Shown here piece after piece: positions 50,231-59,018 of a stretch of 64,000 nt of DNA. Both the position numbers and the translations under genes were made by a program. Source of the stretch: Zhongshania sp. (lineage in GTDB: Bacteria > Pseudomonadota > Gammaproteobacteria > Pseudomonadales > Spongiibacteraceae). The stretch's first letter is position 1. Every line of letters begins with the position of its first letter. The notes beneath the pieces were generated by a model. That model had not been told where the DNA came from. It saw only the letters and a list, made by a program, of their open reading frames with translations, and did no database searches. The stretch is from the NCBI RefSeq assembly GCF_029212375.1, contig NZ_JARGNU010000016.1, positions 32,160 to 96,159 on the forward strand, in the 5' to 3' direction.

Positions 50231-51175
50231 GTGAGCAACACCGCAAATCCAATATGGTCTATTCTTGGCGCCGGCGCCATTGGCAGCCTATGGGCGAGCT
50301 ACGCCCAGCGCAGTGGTCAAAGCACTGAGCTTATTTTTCGTGACCGCCGCAGCTTAGCAGCTTATCGCCAGCACGGCGGTATTAGCTTTACTGCCGGTGC
50401 CAAAACTGAATTACTCAATATTGCCGCCTGCTGTCCTGAAACTATTAAAGCTCCTATCCAGCAGTTGCTGATCACCACTAAAGCCCAGCAAACCCTCACC
50501 GCATTGCAGGCCATAGAAACCCACATTCTGCCCAAGGCCAGCTTGGTGATACTACAAAACGGCCTTGGCATTGCCGAGCAAGTGCAGGCGCAATTCCCCC
50601 ACGCAAATATCTATCAGGCATCCACCACCGAGGGCGCCTACCGGCCCCAACCCTTTGCGGTAGTCCACGCGGGGCGCGGCCAAACCCTGATAGGCCATGC
50701 CCATACCAAAGGTTTAACGCCGCAACTAAGCAGCATTGCCAAGGCGCTGAGTTTCTCGCCGCTAGCCGTCAGCCCGAACAGCAATATAAAAGCCGTGCTG
50801 TGGCGCAAGCTGGCAATTAACTGCGCAATCAACCCGCTGACCGCCATTTATCGCTGCCGAAATGGCGAGCTGCTCGACAAACCAGCAGCCCTTGCCCAAA
50901 TGAGCAGCGTGGTAAATGAGATACTTGAGCTCAGCAAAGCCCTTGGCCTAAACCAAGAGCTAGCCGATCTTCATCAGCAGGTTATTGAGGTTGCCCGCGC
51001 CACCGGCAACAATCGCTCCTCAATGCTGCAAGATGTTGAAGCTGGACGAGAAACCGAGATCGACGCGATTACCGGCTATCTGTGCCAGCTGGCCACAAAG
51101 CAGGGTTTAAGCCTGCCCTGCAATCAGCAACTGCTCGACGAAGTTCGACGGATTTCACCGCAAAATCACCACTAA
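50231..51175 (+). CDS. panE: 2-dehydropantoate 2-reductase (ketopantoate reductase)
   Basis: 314 residues from a GTG start. NADPH-binding SILGAGAIGSLWASY, the lysine in LLITTKAQQTL, the second in LWRKLAINCAINPLTAI, and a C-terminal helical domain with NRSSMLQDVEAGRETEIDAITGYL that binds substrate. It makes pantoate for coenzyme A. Confidence 0.93.
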   Translation: MSNTANPIWSILGAGAIGSLWASYAQRSGQSTELIFRDRRSLAAYRQHGGISFTAGAKTELLNIAACCPETIKAPIQQLLITTKAQQTLTALQAIETHILPKASLVILQNGLGIAEQVQAQFPHANIYQASTTEGAYRPQPFAVVHAGRGQTLIGHAHTKGLTPQLSSIAKALSFSPLAVSPNSNIKAVLWRKLAINCAINPLTAIYRCRNGELLDKPAALAQMSSVVNEILELSKALGLNQELADLHQQVIEVARATGNNRSSMLQDVEAGRETEIDAITGYLCQLATKQGLSLPCNQQLLDEVRRISPQNHH

Positions 51176-51213
51176 TACCCTAGGTTTAACCTCCATCTAC
51201 CGCCCCGCATAAT

Positions 51214-51242
51214 TTGACAAAATAGCGCCATAGCCGTAGAGT
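51214..51242 (+). promoter_or_regulatory. Promoter of the cobalamin operon
   Basis: TTGACA (51214-51219), 17 bases, TAGAGT (51237-51242). Transcription would begin just upstream of the cobalamin aptamer. Confidence 0.6.
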
Positions 51243-51244
51243 GC

Positions 51245-51425
51245 GCGCCACGTAAGAGGTGCTCAAAACCGCGTAAAGCGCGGCGCTGAGTTAAACGGGA
51301 AGTCTGGTGAGGCGCTGTTCGCAAAGAACACCACCAAGTCCGACGCTGCCCCCGCAACGGTAAGCCACTGTCAGCCACAAGACAGGGCAAGCCCGGAACC
51401 GGCCTGTTACCGATTCACCCGATGA
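51245..51425 (+). ncRNA. Cobalamin riboswitch
   Basis: The leader carries AGAGGTGC, GAGTTAAACGGGAAG, the CCCCCGCAACGG segment, the B12 box AGCCACTG (51363-51370) and GGGCAAGCCCGG in the order typical of the cobalamin aptamer. It lies about 90 bases before btuB, so B12 would repress the whole btuB-cobO-btuFCD-bluB-cobQ unit. Confidence 0.93.
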
Positions 51426-51511
51426 AGCGGAGGGCTCCATCAGCGGTCGTATACTTGTATATAACCCCTACCCCTCCCTCATTGCTTCCTTTGCTAGCTT
51501 TGAGGTTAACC

Positions 51512-53383
51512 ATGAACAAATTCACATTAAGTGCATTAAGCAGTGCTTTAATACTTGCCACCACTGGCGCGTCTGCCCAGACCCACCGCGAGGTGGAAAC
51601 CACTATCGTCACCGCCACCCGCACCGAGCAATCGATTGCCGACAGCCTGGCACCGGTCACGGTATTTGAACGCGCCGATATCGAGCGTATTCAACCGGTC
51701 GACTTACAAGAATTACTGTCGCGCGCGGTGGGCGTGAGCTTTGTTCGCAACGGTGGCCACGGCGCCAATACCAGCCTGTTTCTGCGCGGCAATCAAAGCA
51801 ACCACACCTTGGTCTTAATCGACGGCGTGCGCATTGGCTCGGCCACCCTCGGCAGCCCGTCGCTAACCAACCTGCCACCAGAGCTTATTGAGCGGGTGGA
51901 AATTGTGCGGGGTTCACGCTCTAGCCTGTATGGTTCAGAAGCCATCGGTGGCGTTGTGAATATTATTACCCGCAAATATCACAACACCGACGGCGTGCAG
52001 CCGCTCCTACAATTGAGCGCCGGCACCCAAGGTAGCAGCAAAGCCCTCGCCGCGATGAGTGGTGGCAATAGCCAGAGTCAATTTAATCTTAGCGCCCTAC
52101 AGGAAACCACCGACGGTGTCGACAACACAGAAGACAAGTCAGGTGTTCACGGTGACAAAGACGCCTTTGAACAAACCGCCTTTAACCTGAGTTTGAGCCA
52201 CAAAATCAACGACCGCGCCAAGGTGTCGGCGCTTTACCAAAACAGCACGAGCGAAAGCGACTACGACAATAACTGCTACGGCACCGGCTTTGTGAAATAC
52301 AGCTGCTCGCCGTATTCCGACAGCGAAGTCAGCGTTGCCAATATTCGCGGCGAATTCCAATTACTGAAAAACTGGCTGCTGACCTTGTCGGCAGGCGAGT
52401 CTAAAGACCAATCACAAATTGACTATCACTACGTCGAAGCTGGCGCCATGGGCGTGAGCGGCGACAATTTTAACACCACCCGCAACATTTACAGCGTGCA
52501 AAATGACTGGCTGCTCGGCAAAAACCACGTGCTTACCGCTGGCTTTGAGCGCCTGCTCGACACGGTCAACAGCAACCTCAATTACAACGAAGACAGCCGC
52601 GCCAACAAAGCGGTGTTCGCCCAGTGGCAGGCCAACTTTGGCATAGTCGACTTAACAATCGGCGGTCGTAACGACGACAACGAACAGTTTGGCACCTACG
52701 ACACCGGCAATGCCTCGGTGGGTGTTCAGCTAGCCAAACCCGTTAAACTCATCGCCTCTTACGGTGAGGGCTTTAACGCGCCAACTTTTAATGATCTGTA
52801 TTACCCCTTCTACGGCGTGTCGACCTTAGAACCAGAAACCTCAGAAAACACTGAATTGGAACTGCGCGTCAATCAAGCTTGGGGCACGTGGAGCGCTAGC
52901 TACTTTAATAACGACGTCGACAAGCTCATTCAATACAACCCCGCCACCTATGGCCCGGATCAAATCAAAGGCGCCGAAATAAAAGGCCTTGAGCTCAGCA
53001 TGGCGACTAGCCTGTATCAATGGAATATCGAGGCCAATGCCACCCTGCTCGATGCCACCGACACCAGCACCGGCAAAGATTTGCGGCGTCGGGCCAGCAA
53101 GCAATTTAATATTGATGCAGATCGCCAGTGGCAACAGTGGGGCGCCAGCGCGAGCTTACGCTTTGTTGGCAAACGCTATGAAGACACCGCCAACAACGAC
53201 GAGCTAGGCAGCTATGCCTTGGTAGACACGGCGGTATCCTATCGTTTTAACGAACAGCTTAGACTCAATTTGGCTTTAAAAAATATTTTTGACCGTGACT
53301 ATGTCACTGCACGCGGCGGCCTTGGCGACTACCAGCCTATTGGCCCCGAAGCCATGCTGAGCATCACCTACACACCCAAATAA
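51512..53383 (+). CDS. btuB: Vitamin B12 TonB-dependent receptor BtuB
   Basis: 623 residues from ATG 51512 (TTTGAGG upstream); an in-frame start at 51422 lies inside the riboswitch and is rejected. Signal peptide MNKFTLSALSSALILATTGASAQ, TonB box ETTIVTATR, plug (PVDLQELLSRAVGVSFVRNGGHGANTSLFLRG, RVEIVRGSRSSLYGSEAIGGVVNIIT) and barrel ending in LSITYTPK. Riboswitch control and the neighbours fix the substrate as a cobalamin. Confidence 0.96.
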   Translation: MNKFTLSALSSALILATTGASAQTHREVETTIVTATRTEQSIADSLAPVTVFERADIERIQPVDLQELLSRAVGVSFVRNGGHGANTSLFLRGNQSNHTLVLIDGVRIGSATLGSPSLTNLPPELIERVEIVRGSRSSLYGSEAIGGVVNIITRKYHNTDGVQPLLQLSAGTQGSSKALAAMSGGNSQSQFNLSALQETTDGVDNTEDKSGVHGDKDAFEQTAFNLSLSHKINDRAKVSALYQNSTSESDYDNNCYGTGFVKYSCSPYSDSEVSVANIRGEFQLLKNWLLTLSAGESKDQSQIDYHYVEAGAMGVSGDNFNTTRNIYSVQNDWLLGKNHVLTAGFERLLDTVNSNLNYNEDSRANKAVFAQWQANFGIVDLTIGGRNDDNEQFGTYDTGNASVGVQLAKPVKLIASYGEGFNAPTFNDLYYPFYGVSTLEPETSENTELELRVNQAWGTWSASYFNNDVDKLIQYNPATYGPDQIKGAEIKGLELSMATSLYQWNIEANATLLDATDTSTGKDLRRRASKQFNIDADRQWQQWGASASLRFVGKRYEDTANNDELGSYALVDTAVSYRFNEQLRLNLALKNIFDRDYVTARGGLGDYQPIGPEAMLSITYTPK

Positions 53384-53408
53384 AAGGTATCATTGCCTTT
53401 GTTTAAAA

Positions 53409-53436
53409 CGCCGCCACTCGCTAGCGAGTGGCGGCG
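53409..53436 (+). terminator. 28-base perfect palindrome between btuB and cobO
   Basis: CGCCGCCACTCG and its exact complement meet around CTAG, giving a stem of about 12 bp. Only CACATTT follows, so it is a weak terminator at best. It probably lowers downstream expression or protects btuB mRNA from 3' decay. Confidence 0.6.
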
Positions 53437-53456
53437 CACATTTAACAGGTGCCCCT

Positions 53457-54065
53457 ATGACAACCCTGAGCGACGACGAAAAACACCAGAAACGCATGCA
53501 AATCAAAAAGGCCATGATCGACGAGAAAGTCGCGCAGGCCACCGAGGAGCGCGGTGTACTCATTGTGTTAAGCGGCCCAGGCAAGGGCAAATCTAGCTCT
53601 GGCTTTGGCACAGTGATTCGCGCCTTGGGCCACGGCTACAAAGCCGCGGTAGTGCAATTTATTAAAGGCACATGGGATTGCGGCGAGCGCAATTTTATTC
53701 AGCAGCGCTGCCCCGAGGTCCCCTTTATTGTGATGGGTTCCGGTTTTACTTGGGAAACGCAAAACAAAGAACAAGATCGCGAAGCCGCCCAGCAAGCTTG
53801 GCAGAAAACCAAACTGCTATTGCAAGATGAAACCATTCATCTGGTATTGCTCGACGAAATCACCTACGTTTTAAAATACGGTTATCTCGACGCCGAAGAA
53901 GTTTACGAAGCTCTGCGCAATCGCCCCCGCGAGCAGAGCGTTATTGTTACCGGTCGCGGCGCGCCCGTACCGCTCAAACAACTGGCCGATACCGTGTCGA
54001 TGATTGACGACACCAAACACGCCTTTCACAACGGCATAAAAGCCCGTAAAGGTGTCGAGTGGTAG
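53457..54065 (+). CDS. cobO: Cob(I)yrinic acid a,c-diamide adenosyltransferase
   Basis: 202 residues, BtuR/CobO/CobA family. P-loop LSGPGKGKSSSGFG (residues about 39-52), AAVVQFIKGTWDCGE, LLDEITYVLKYGYLD and VTGRGAPVPLKQLADTVSMI. It attaches the adenosyl group to the corrin. The stop overlaps the btuF start. Confidence 0.96.
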   Translation: MTTLSDDEKHQKRMQIKKAMIDEKVAQATEERGVLIVLSGPGKGKSSSGFGTVIRALGHGYKAAVVQFIKGTWDCGERNFIQQRCPEVPFIVMGSGFTWETQNKEQDREAAQQAWQKTKLLLQDETIHLVLLDEITYVLKYGYLDAEEVYEALRNRPREQSVIVTGRGAPVPLKQLADTVSMIDDTKHAFHNGIKARKGVEW

Positions 54066-54067
54066 CA

Positions 54068-54946
54068 GTGAAATCCGCTATCGCTTTTGCGCTCATCGCT
54101 CTTTTTGCTGCTGGCTCAGCAATGGCCGACATCTGCGTGCAAGATGATAGCGGCGCTGAAGTCTGCCTGAGCAAACCCGCCCAGCGCATTATTGCCCTGT
54201 CGCCAGGCGCTACCGAATTAGTCTATGCCGCGGGTGGCGGCGACCAACTGGTGGCCGCCGTCAGTTATTGCGACTACCCCGAAGCAGCAAAAGCACTGCC
54301 CCGCGTTGGCAGCTACAATCGCTTTGACCAAGAGGCGATACTGGCGCAAAAGCCCGATCTGCTAATCGCATGGATTGAAGGCAACCCCCGCGAGCAATTG
54401 GCCAAACTAAAATCTCTGGGCCTGACTATTTACTATACCCAGCTCAATGATTTTGACGACGTAAGCACTAGCCTAGAAAGGCTGGGCAAGCTGGCCGGCA
54501 GTGAAACACAGGCCAAACTCGCGGCGGATAAATTCCGCGCGGGTATTGCCGAGCTAGAAGATCGCTACAGCCAGTCGGCGCCTGTTACCGTGTTCCAGCA
54601 AATATGGAGCAACCCTCTAATGACCGTGAATAATGAGCATATTATTAGCGAGGCCACCCGCATTTGCGGCGGCGTGAATGTGTTTGGCAATTTGCCTAAT
54701 CTCAGCGCCCGCATCGACAACGAAGCGGTACTGGCCGCCGACCCCGAGGCCATTATCGCAGGTGGTATGGGCGAAGAAAATCGCGACTGGCTAGACGAAT
54801 GGCTGCGCTTTAGCGGCCTTACTGCCGTGCGTCGCAATAACTTATTTTTTATTCCGCCATCGACTATTCAGCGGCCAACCCCGCGCTTACTCGAAGGCAC
54901 TACCTTGCTCTGCCAACATTTAGAGACCGCCCGTGGCCGTCGTTAA
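54068..54946 (+). CDS. btuF: Cobalamin ABC transporter periplasmic binding protein
   Basis: 292 residues from GTG 54068 (MKSAIAFALIALFAAGSAMA signal peptide); a GTG at 54059 would add three residues. IIALSPGATELVYAAGGGDQLVAAVSYCDYP, LLIAWIEGNP and IIAGGMGEENRDWLDEW match BtuF/helical-backbone binding proteins. It overlaps cobO or nearly so, and overlaps btuC by 14 bases. Confidence 0.93.
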   Translation: MKSAIAFALIALFAAGSAMADICVQDDSGAEVCLSKPAQRIIALSPGATELVYAAGGGDQLVAAVSYCDYPEAAKALPRVGSYNRFDQEAILAQKPDLLIAWIEGNPREQLAKLKSLGLTIYYTQLNDFDDVSTSLERLGKLAGSETQAKLAADKFRAGIAELEDRYSQSAPVTVFQQIWSNPLMTVNNEHIISEATRICGGVNVFGNLPNLSARIDNEAVLAADPEAIIAGGMGEENRDWLDEWLRFSGLTAVRRNNLFFIPPSTIQRPTPRLLEGTTLLCQHLETARGRR

Positions 54947-55931
54947 ATCCAGCCGCGGAGCACTGCCACGCTTCCTATTGCCGCTAGGTATTTTGGCCTT
55001 GCTTACGCTTGCCACCCTCGCGCTTGCAATCACCACCGGCAGCGTCAGTATTTCCAACGCCGAATTGTGGCAGGTTCTGAGCGGCGGCGGCGAACCACTG
55101 CACCGCACCTTGGTATTTGAACTGCGCCTGCCCCGCGCCTTATCCGCCTTTGGCGCTGGCGGCTTACTTGCCGTGGCCGGTGCTCTGATGCAAGTGCTGC
55201 TGCGCAACCCACTGGCCGACCCCTATATTCTGGGTTTGTCTGGCGGCGCGGCGGTTGGCGCCCTCACCTCCATGCTGCTTGGTCTGAGCGCCGCTGCCGT
55301 TTCTGGCTCGGCGTTTATCGGCGCCATGGTATCGGCGGTCACCGTGTTTGGTTTGGCCCATGGCACCGGCAGCTGGACACCAACTCGCCTGTTATTAACC
55401 GGTGTGGTTATCGCCTCGGGCTGGGGCGCGGCCATCACCTTTATGCTCGCGGTCAGCCCCAGCGACCAATTGCCGGGGATGTTGTATTGGCTAATGGGCG
55501 ACCTCGCCTACGCCCGCTCACCGTGGCCAGCACTAATCGTACTCGGCTTAATTTCCATTATTATGTTGCCGCTGGGGCGCAGCTTAAATGTATTGGCTCG
55601 CGGCCAAATGCAGGCGGCAGCTTTAGGGGTTTCGGTACGGGCACTGGAGTGGACGATTTATATTGCCGCCAGCCTGCTCACCGCCTTTGCCGTGGTCACT
55701 GCTGGCAGCATCGGCTTTGTCGGTTTAATAGTGCCCCATATGCTGCGCTTAGTATTGGGCAACGACCAGCGCCTGATCTTGCCCGCCGCCGCCTTAGCGG
55801 GCGGCGCGCTGCTGACCTTGGCCGACACCCTAGCGCGCACCTTGATCGCACCCGAGCAATTACCGGCAGGGGTGATTACCGCGCTAATCGGCGTGCCCAC
55901 ATTCTTATACTTGCTCCACCGGAGCCGCTAA
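54933..55931 (+). CDS. btuC: Cobalamin ABC transporter permease
   Basis: 332 residues from GTG, FecCD/BtuC family, about ten membrane helices. ELRLPRALSAFGAGGLLAVAGALMQVLLRNPLADPYILGLSGGAAVGA and GSIGFVGLIVPHMLRLVLGNDQRLILPAAAL are hallmarks, the latter contacting the ATPase. TAATG overlap with btuD. Confidence 0.95.
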   Translation: MAVVKSSRGALPRFLLPLGILALLTLATLALAITTGSVSISNAELWQVLSGGGEPLHRTLVFELRLPRALSAFGAGGLLAVAGALMQVLLRNPLADPYILGLSGGAAVGALTSMLLGLSAAAVSGSAFIGAMVSAVTVFGLAHGTGSWTPTRLLLTGVVIASGWGAAITFMLAVSPSDQLPGMLYWLMGDLAYARSPWPALIVLGLISIIMLPLGRSLNVLARGQMQAAALGVSVRALEWTIYIAASLLTAFAVVTAGSIGFVGLIVPHMLRLVLGNDQRLILPAAALAGGALLTLADTLARTLIAPEQLPAGVITALIGVPTFLYLLHRSR

Positions 55932-56710
55932 TGCTTGCGGCCAAAAATCTCATCATCGACATTCCCGAGCGCAGCAGCGGCACGCCACTGTCCTTCGCAA
56001 TTAAGCCCGGTGAAACCTGGGGCGTACTCGGCCCCAATGGCGCAGGCAAAACCACCTTGCTCCACACCCTAGCGGGACTGCGCAAACCCCGCAGCGGCAC
56101 GGTGGAATTAGCGGGCAAAAATATTCAGCAGCTGCGCCGCAAGCAGGTCGCGCAGCAATTGGCGGTGGTTTTTCAAAACAATGGCGAGGGCTTTCCCGCC
56201 ACGGTATTAGAAACCGCCATGATTGGCCGCCACCCCTTTATTTCGCCCTGGGATATCGAGAGCGCCGAGGATTTAGCCGTCGCCCGCGCCGCCCTGCAAA
56301 AATTAGAACTGGCCGATTTAGAGCACCGCCTGATTAGCACTTTATCTGGCGGCGAGCGCCAGCGTTTGGCTATTGCCACTGCGCTAAGTCAAACCCCTAA
56401 ACTGTGGCTGGCCGACGAACCCAGCAACCATTTAGACTTAAAACACCAAGTACAAATTATGGAGTTATTAGCCGAGCAGGCAACAGCTAACTGCGGCATT
56501 GTGCTGTGCCTGCACGATTTAAATTTAGCGGCCCAGTGGTGCGATAAAATTTTACTACTCTACCCCAACGGCGATGCCTGCTGGGGCGATGCCGACACGA
56601 TGCTCGCCACCCCCGCCTTAGAGAAACTTTATAATCAGCCCCTGCGCAGCATTGTTAGCGACGGCCAGCGCTACTTCATTCCCCTGAGTAGCAGGAACTC
56701 AGGTTTATGA
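55931..56710 (+). CDS. btuD: Cobalamin ABC transporter ATP-binding protein
   Basis: 259 residues from ATG 55931. Walker A GPNGAGKTT, Q-loop VFQNNGEGFPA, signature STLSGGERQRLAIA, Walker B LWLADEPSNHLDL, H-loop CLHDLNLAAQW. Completes the BtuFCD importer. ATGA overlap with bluB. Confidence 0.95.
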   Translation: MLAAKNLIIDIPERSSGTPLSFAIKPGETWGVLGPNGAGKTTLLHTLAGLRKPRSGTVELAGKNIQQLRRKQVAQQLAVVFQNNGEGFPATVLETAMIGRHPFISPWDIESAEDLAVARAALQKLELADLEHRLISTLSGGERQRLAIATALSQTPKLWLADEPSNHLDLKHQVQIMELLAEQATANCGIVLCLHDLNLAAQWCDKILLLYPNGDACWGDADTMLATPALEKLYNQPLRSIVSDGQRYFIPLSSRNSGL

Positions 56711-57363
56711 ATCCAAAGGCCAATAACAACGCTTATAAGCAAGCCGACATCGACACGGTGTATCGGGTGATTGCCGAACGCCGCGACATGCGTCATTTTT
56801 GCGGCGGCGAAGTGCCCCACGACACCTTAATGAAATTGCTTGGCGCCGCCCACCTCGCGCCCAGCGTCGGCCTAATGCAGCCCTGGCGCTTTATTCGAAT
56901 TCAAGATCCCGAGCTGCGTAATTCGCTTTACAACACCGTGCAAGAAGAGCGCATTAAAACCGCCCACGCCTTAAACGAGCGCGAAGACGAGTTTATGCGT
57001 TTAAAGGTAGAAGGCGTTAAAGACTGCGCCGAGCTGATTGTTGTCGCCTTAATGGATCAGCGAGAAAAGCATATCTTTGGTCGCCGCACCTTGCCGCAAA
57101 TGGATTTGGCTTCGGCATCCTGCGCTATTCAAAATCTGTGGCTGGCGGCCCGCGCCGAAGGCTTGGGCATGGGCTGGGTGTCGCTGTTTGATCCCGAGCA
57201 AGTAATGCAGCTGCTAAATATGCCCAGCGGCAGCCTACCCATTGCCATACTCTGTCTTGGCCCGGTAGATGAATTTTACCCGCGACCGATGCTAGAAACC
57301 GACCAGTGGGCCAAGCGCCAAGCACTCGAGCAACTGATTATGCAAGACGGCTGGCAAGACTAA
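56707..57363 (+). CDS. bluB: 5,6-dimethylbenzimidazole synthase BluB
   Basis: 218 residues, nitroreductase-like fold. ERRDMRHFCGGEVPHDTLMKLLGAAHLAPSVGLMQPWRFIRI and GLGMGWVSLFDPEQVMQLLNMP are BluB-specific. It uses FMNH2 and oxygen to make the lower ligand of B12, so it implies aerobic remodelling of imported corrinoids. Confidence 0.95.
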   Translation: MNPKANNNAYKQADIDTVYRVIAERRDMRHFCGGEVPHDTLMKLLGAAHLAPSVGLMQPWRFIRIQDPELRNSLYNTVQEERIKTAHALNEREDEFMRLKVEGVKDCAELIVVALMDQREKHIFGRRTLPQMDLASASCAIQNLWLAARAEGLGMGWVSLFDPEQVMQLLNMPSGSLPIAILCLGPVDEFYPRPMLETDQWAKRQALEQLIMQDGWQD

Positions 57364-57383
57364 GGTGCAGGTCTGGCGCTGGG

Positions 57384-57418
57384 CGTCGGACGTCGGACGT
57401 CGGAGGCCGGAGGTCGGA
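57384..57418 (+). repeat. Five tandem heptads of the CGTCGGA type
   Basis: CGTCGGA three times, then GGCCGGA and GGTCGGA, in the gap between bluB and cobQ. The pattern is characteristic of dispersed intergenic repeats rather than of coding or regulatory sequence. Confidence 0.75.
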
Positions 57419-57429
57419 GGCTGCAACAC

Positions 57430-57516
57430 GCTGGATGGGAGACGGGAGAAGCTAAGAGCATTGGGCGGACGTCAGACTAATTTTTAGCGTTCTCCGTCCA
57501 GCATCTCCCGTCTCCC
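57430..57516. repeat. Inverted repeat (REP/MITE-like) between bluB and cobQ
   Basis: GGGAGACGGGAGA (57437-57449) and its exact complement (57504-57516) are arms of 13 bases; GCTGGA and TCCAGC accompany them. They can fold into a long hairpin. With the adjacent heptads it forms one 135-base non-coding repeat block splitting the operon. Confidence 0.7.
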
Positions 57517-57544
57517 TAAATATTTAAATTAAGTGACACAAGCT

Positions 57545-58996
57545 ATGACCCTAACATTAATGATTCAAGGCACTACCTCGGATGCCGGTAAAAGCGTAAC
57601 GGTCGCCGGCCTGTGCCGTGTTTTTAAGCGGCGTGGCCTGAGTGTTGCCCCGTTCAAACCGCAAAATATGGCCTTGAACAGCGCGGTGACCCCAGAGGGC
57701 GGCGAGATTGGCCGCGCCCAAGCGGTACAGGCCCAAGCCTGCGGTCTGCCGCCACACACCGATATGAATCCGGTGCTGCTCAAACCCAATAGCGACACCG
57801 GCGCGCAGGTGATTATTCACGGCAAGGCGCTGAGCAATATGGAAGCGCAGGATTACCACGCCTATAAAAAGCGCGCCATGGCGGCGGTATTAGAATCCCA
57901 TCAGCGCCTTTGTCAGCATTATGACGTCATTGTTGTGGAAGGTGCGGGCAGCCCCGCCGAAATAAACTTACGCGCCAATGATATTGCTAATATGGGCTTT
58001 GCCGAAGCAGTGGATTGCCCCGTTGTGATTGTCGCCGATATTGATCGCGGCGGTGTGTTTGCCCATTTGGTCGGCACTTTAGATTTGCTGTCGGCAACCG
58101 AAAAAGCGCGGGTAGCAGGCTTTATCATCAATCGTTTTCGCGGCGACATCGCCCTGTTGCAATCGGGCCTCGACTGGCTAGAAGAGCGCACCGGCAAGCC
58201 GGTCATCGGCGTGGTGCCCTATATTCACGATTTACATTTAGAAGCCGAAGATGCCATCGACAGCCGCCAAACCCTTAGCGAAAACGCGATTAACGTGGTC
58301 GTGCCGGTGTTCACTCGTATTAGTAATCACACCGACTTCGACGTTTTGCGTCTGCACCCGCAGGTCGATCTAAAGTTCGTGGGCAAGGGCGAAGCGATAC
58401 CGCCCTGCGATTTAATTATTCTGCCCGGCAGCAAAAGCACCCGCCGCGACTTAGATTATTTGCGCAGCAACAACTGGCACAAAGATATTGAAAAGCACCT
58501 GCGCTACGGCGGCAAGGTCTTGGGAATTTGCGGCGGCTTTCAAATGTTAGGTCGTGCGGTACACGACCCCGACGCCATCGAGGGCGACGCCGGATCAACT
58601 ACTGGCCTTGGCCTACTCGACATGGAAACCACCCTCGGCAGCAGCAAAACCCTGCGCCAGGTCAGCGGCCATTTATGGGCACAGCAAGCCAAAATACGCG
58701 GCTATGAGATCCACGCCGGCATCAGCACTGGTCCGGCACTGGATGCGCCCTTTGCCGATTTAGGCAGCCACCGTGACGGCGCCCGCAGCGCCGACGGCCA
58801 GATTATTGGCAGTTATTTACACGGCCTCTTTGACGAAAGCGACACCCGCGACAGCCTGCTTAAATGGGCAGGCCTCAAAGACGTTGCGGCGCTGGATTAC
58901 GCGGGGGTGATTGAAAGCAATATTGATAGACTCGCAGATTGCTTAGAAGCTCATTTGGATATTGAGGCTCTGTTAGCACCCCTCGCTGGCCGCTAA
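57545..58996 (+). CDS. cobQ: Cobyric acid synthase
   Basis: 483 residues from ATG 57545 (a GTG at 57533 is possible; neither has a clear ribosome site). N-terminal ATPase [43 protein letters not shown], and a class I amidotransferase-like domain with the Cys in [13 protein letters not shown] and a His in GSYLHGLFD. It amidates adenosylcobyrinate diamide. It ends 22 bases from the convergent phosphoesterase with no terminator visible. Confidence 0.95.
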   Translation: MTLTLMIQGTTSDAGKSVTVAGLCRVFKRRGLSVAPFKPQNMALNSAVTPEGGEIGRAQAVQAQACGLPPHTDMNPVLLKPNSDTGAQVIIHGKALSNMEAQDYHAYKKRAMAAVLESHQRLCQHYDVIVVEGAGSPAEINLRANDIANMGFAEAVDCPVVIVADIDRGGVFAHLVGTLDLLSATEKARVAGFIINRFRGDIALLQSGLDWLEERTGKPVIGVVPYIHDLHLEAEDAIDSRQTLSENAINVVVPVFTRISNHTDFDVLRLHPQVDLKFVGKGEAIPPCDLIILPGSKSTRRDLDYLRSNNWHKDIEKHLRYGGKVLGICGGFQMLGRAVHDPDAIEGDAGSTTGLGLLDMETTLGSSKTLRQVSGHLWAQQAKIRGYEIHAGISTGPALDAPFADLGSHRDGARSADGQIIGSYLHGLFDESDTRDSLLKWAGLKDVAALDYAGVIESNIDRLADCLEAHLDIEALLAPLAGR

Positions 58997-59018
58997 CAAA
59001 GCCCTAGCCTACCCAAAA

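Noticed and set aside
55487..55930. Long upstream extension of the btuD frame
   Set aside because: It overlaps btuC completely; the ATG at 55931 with TAATG coupling gives the normal BtuD start.
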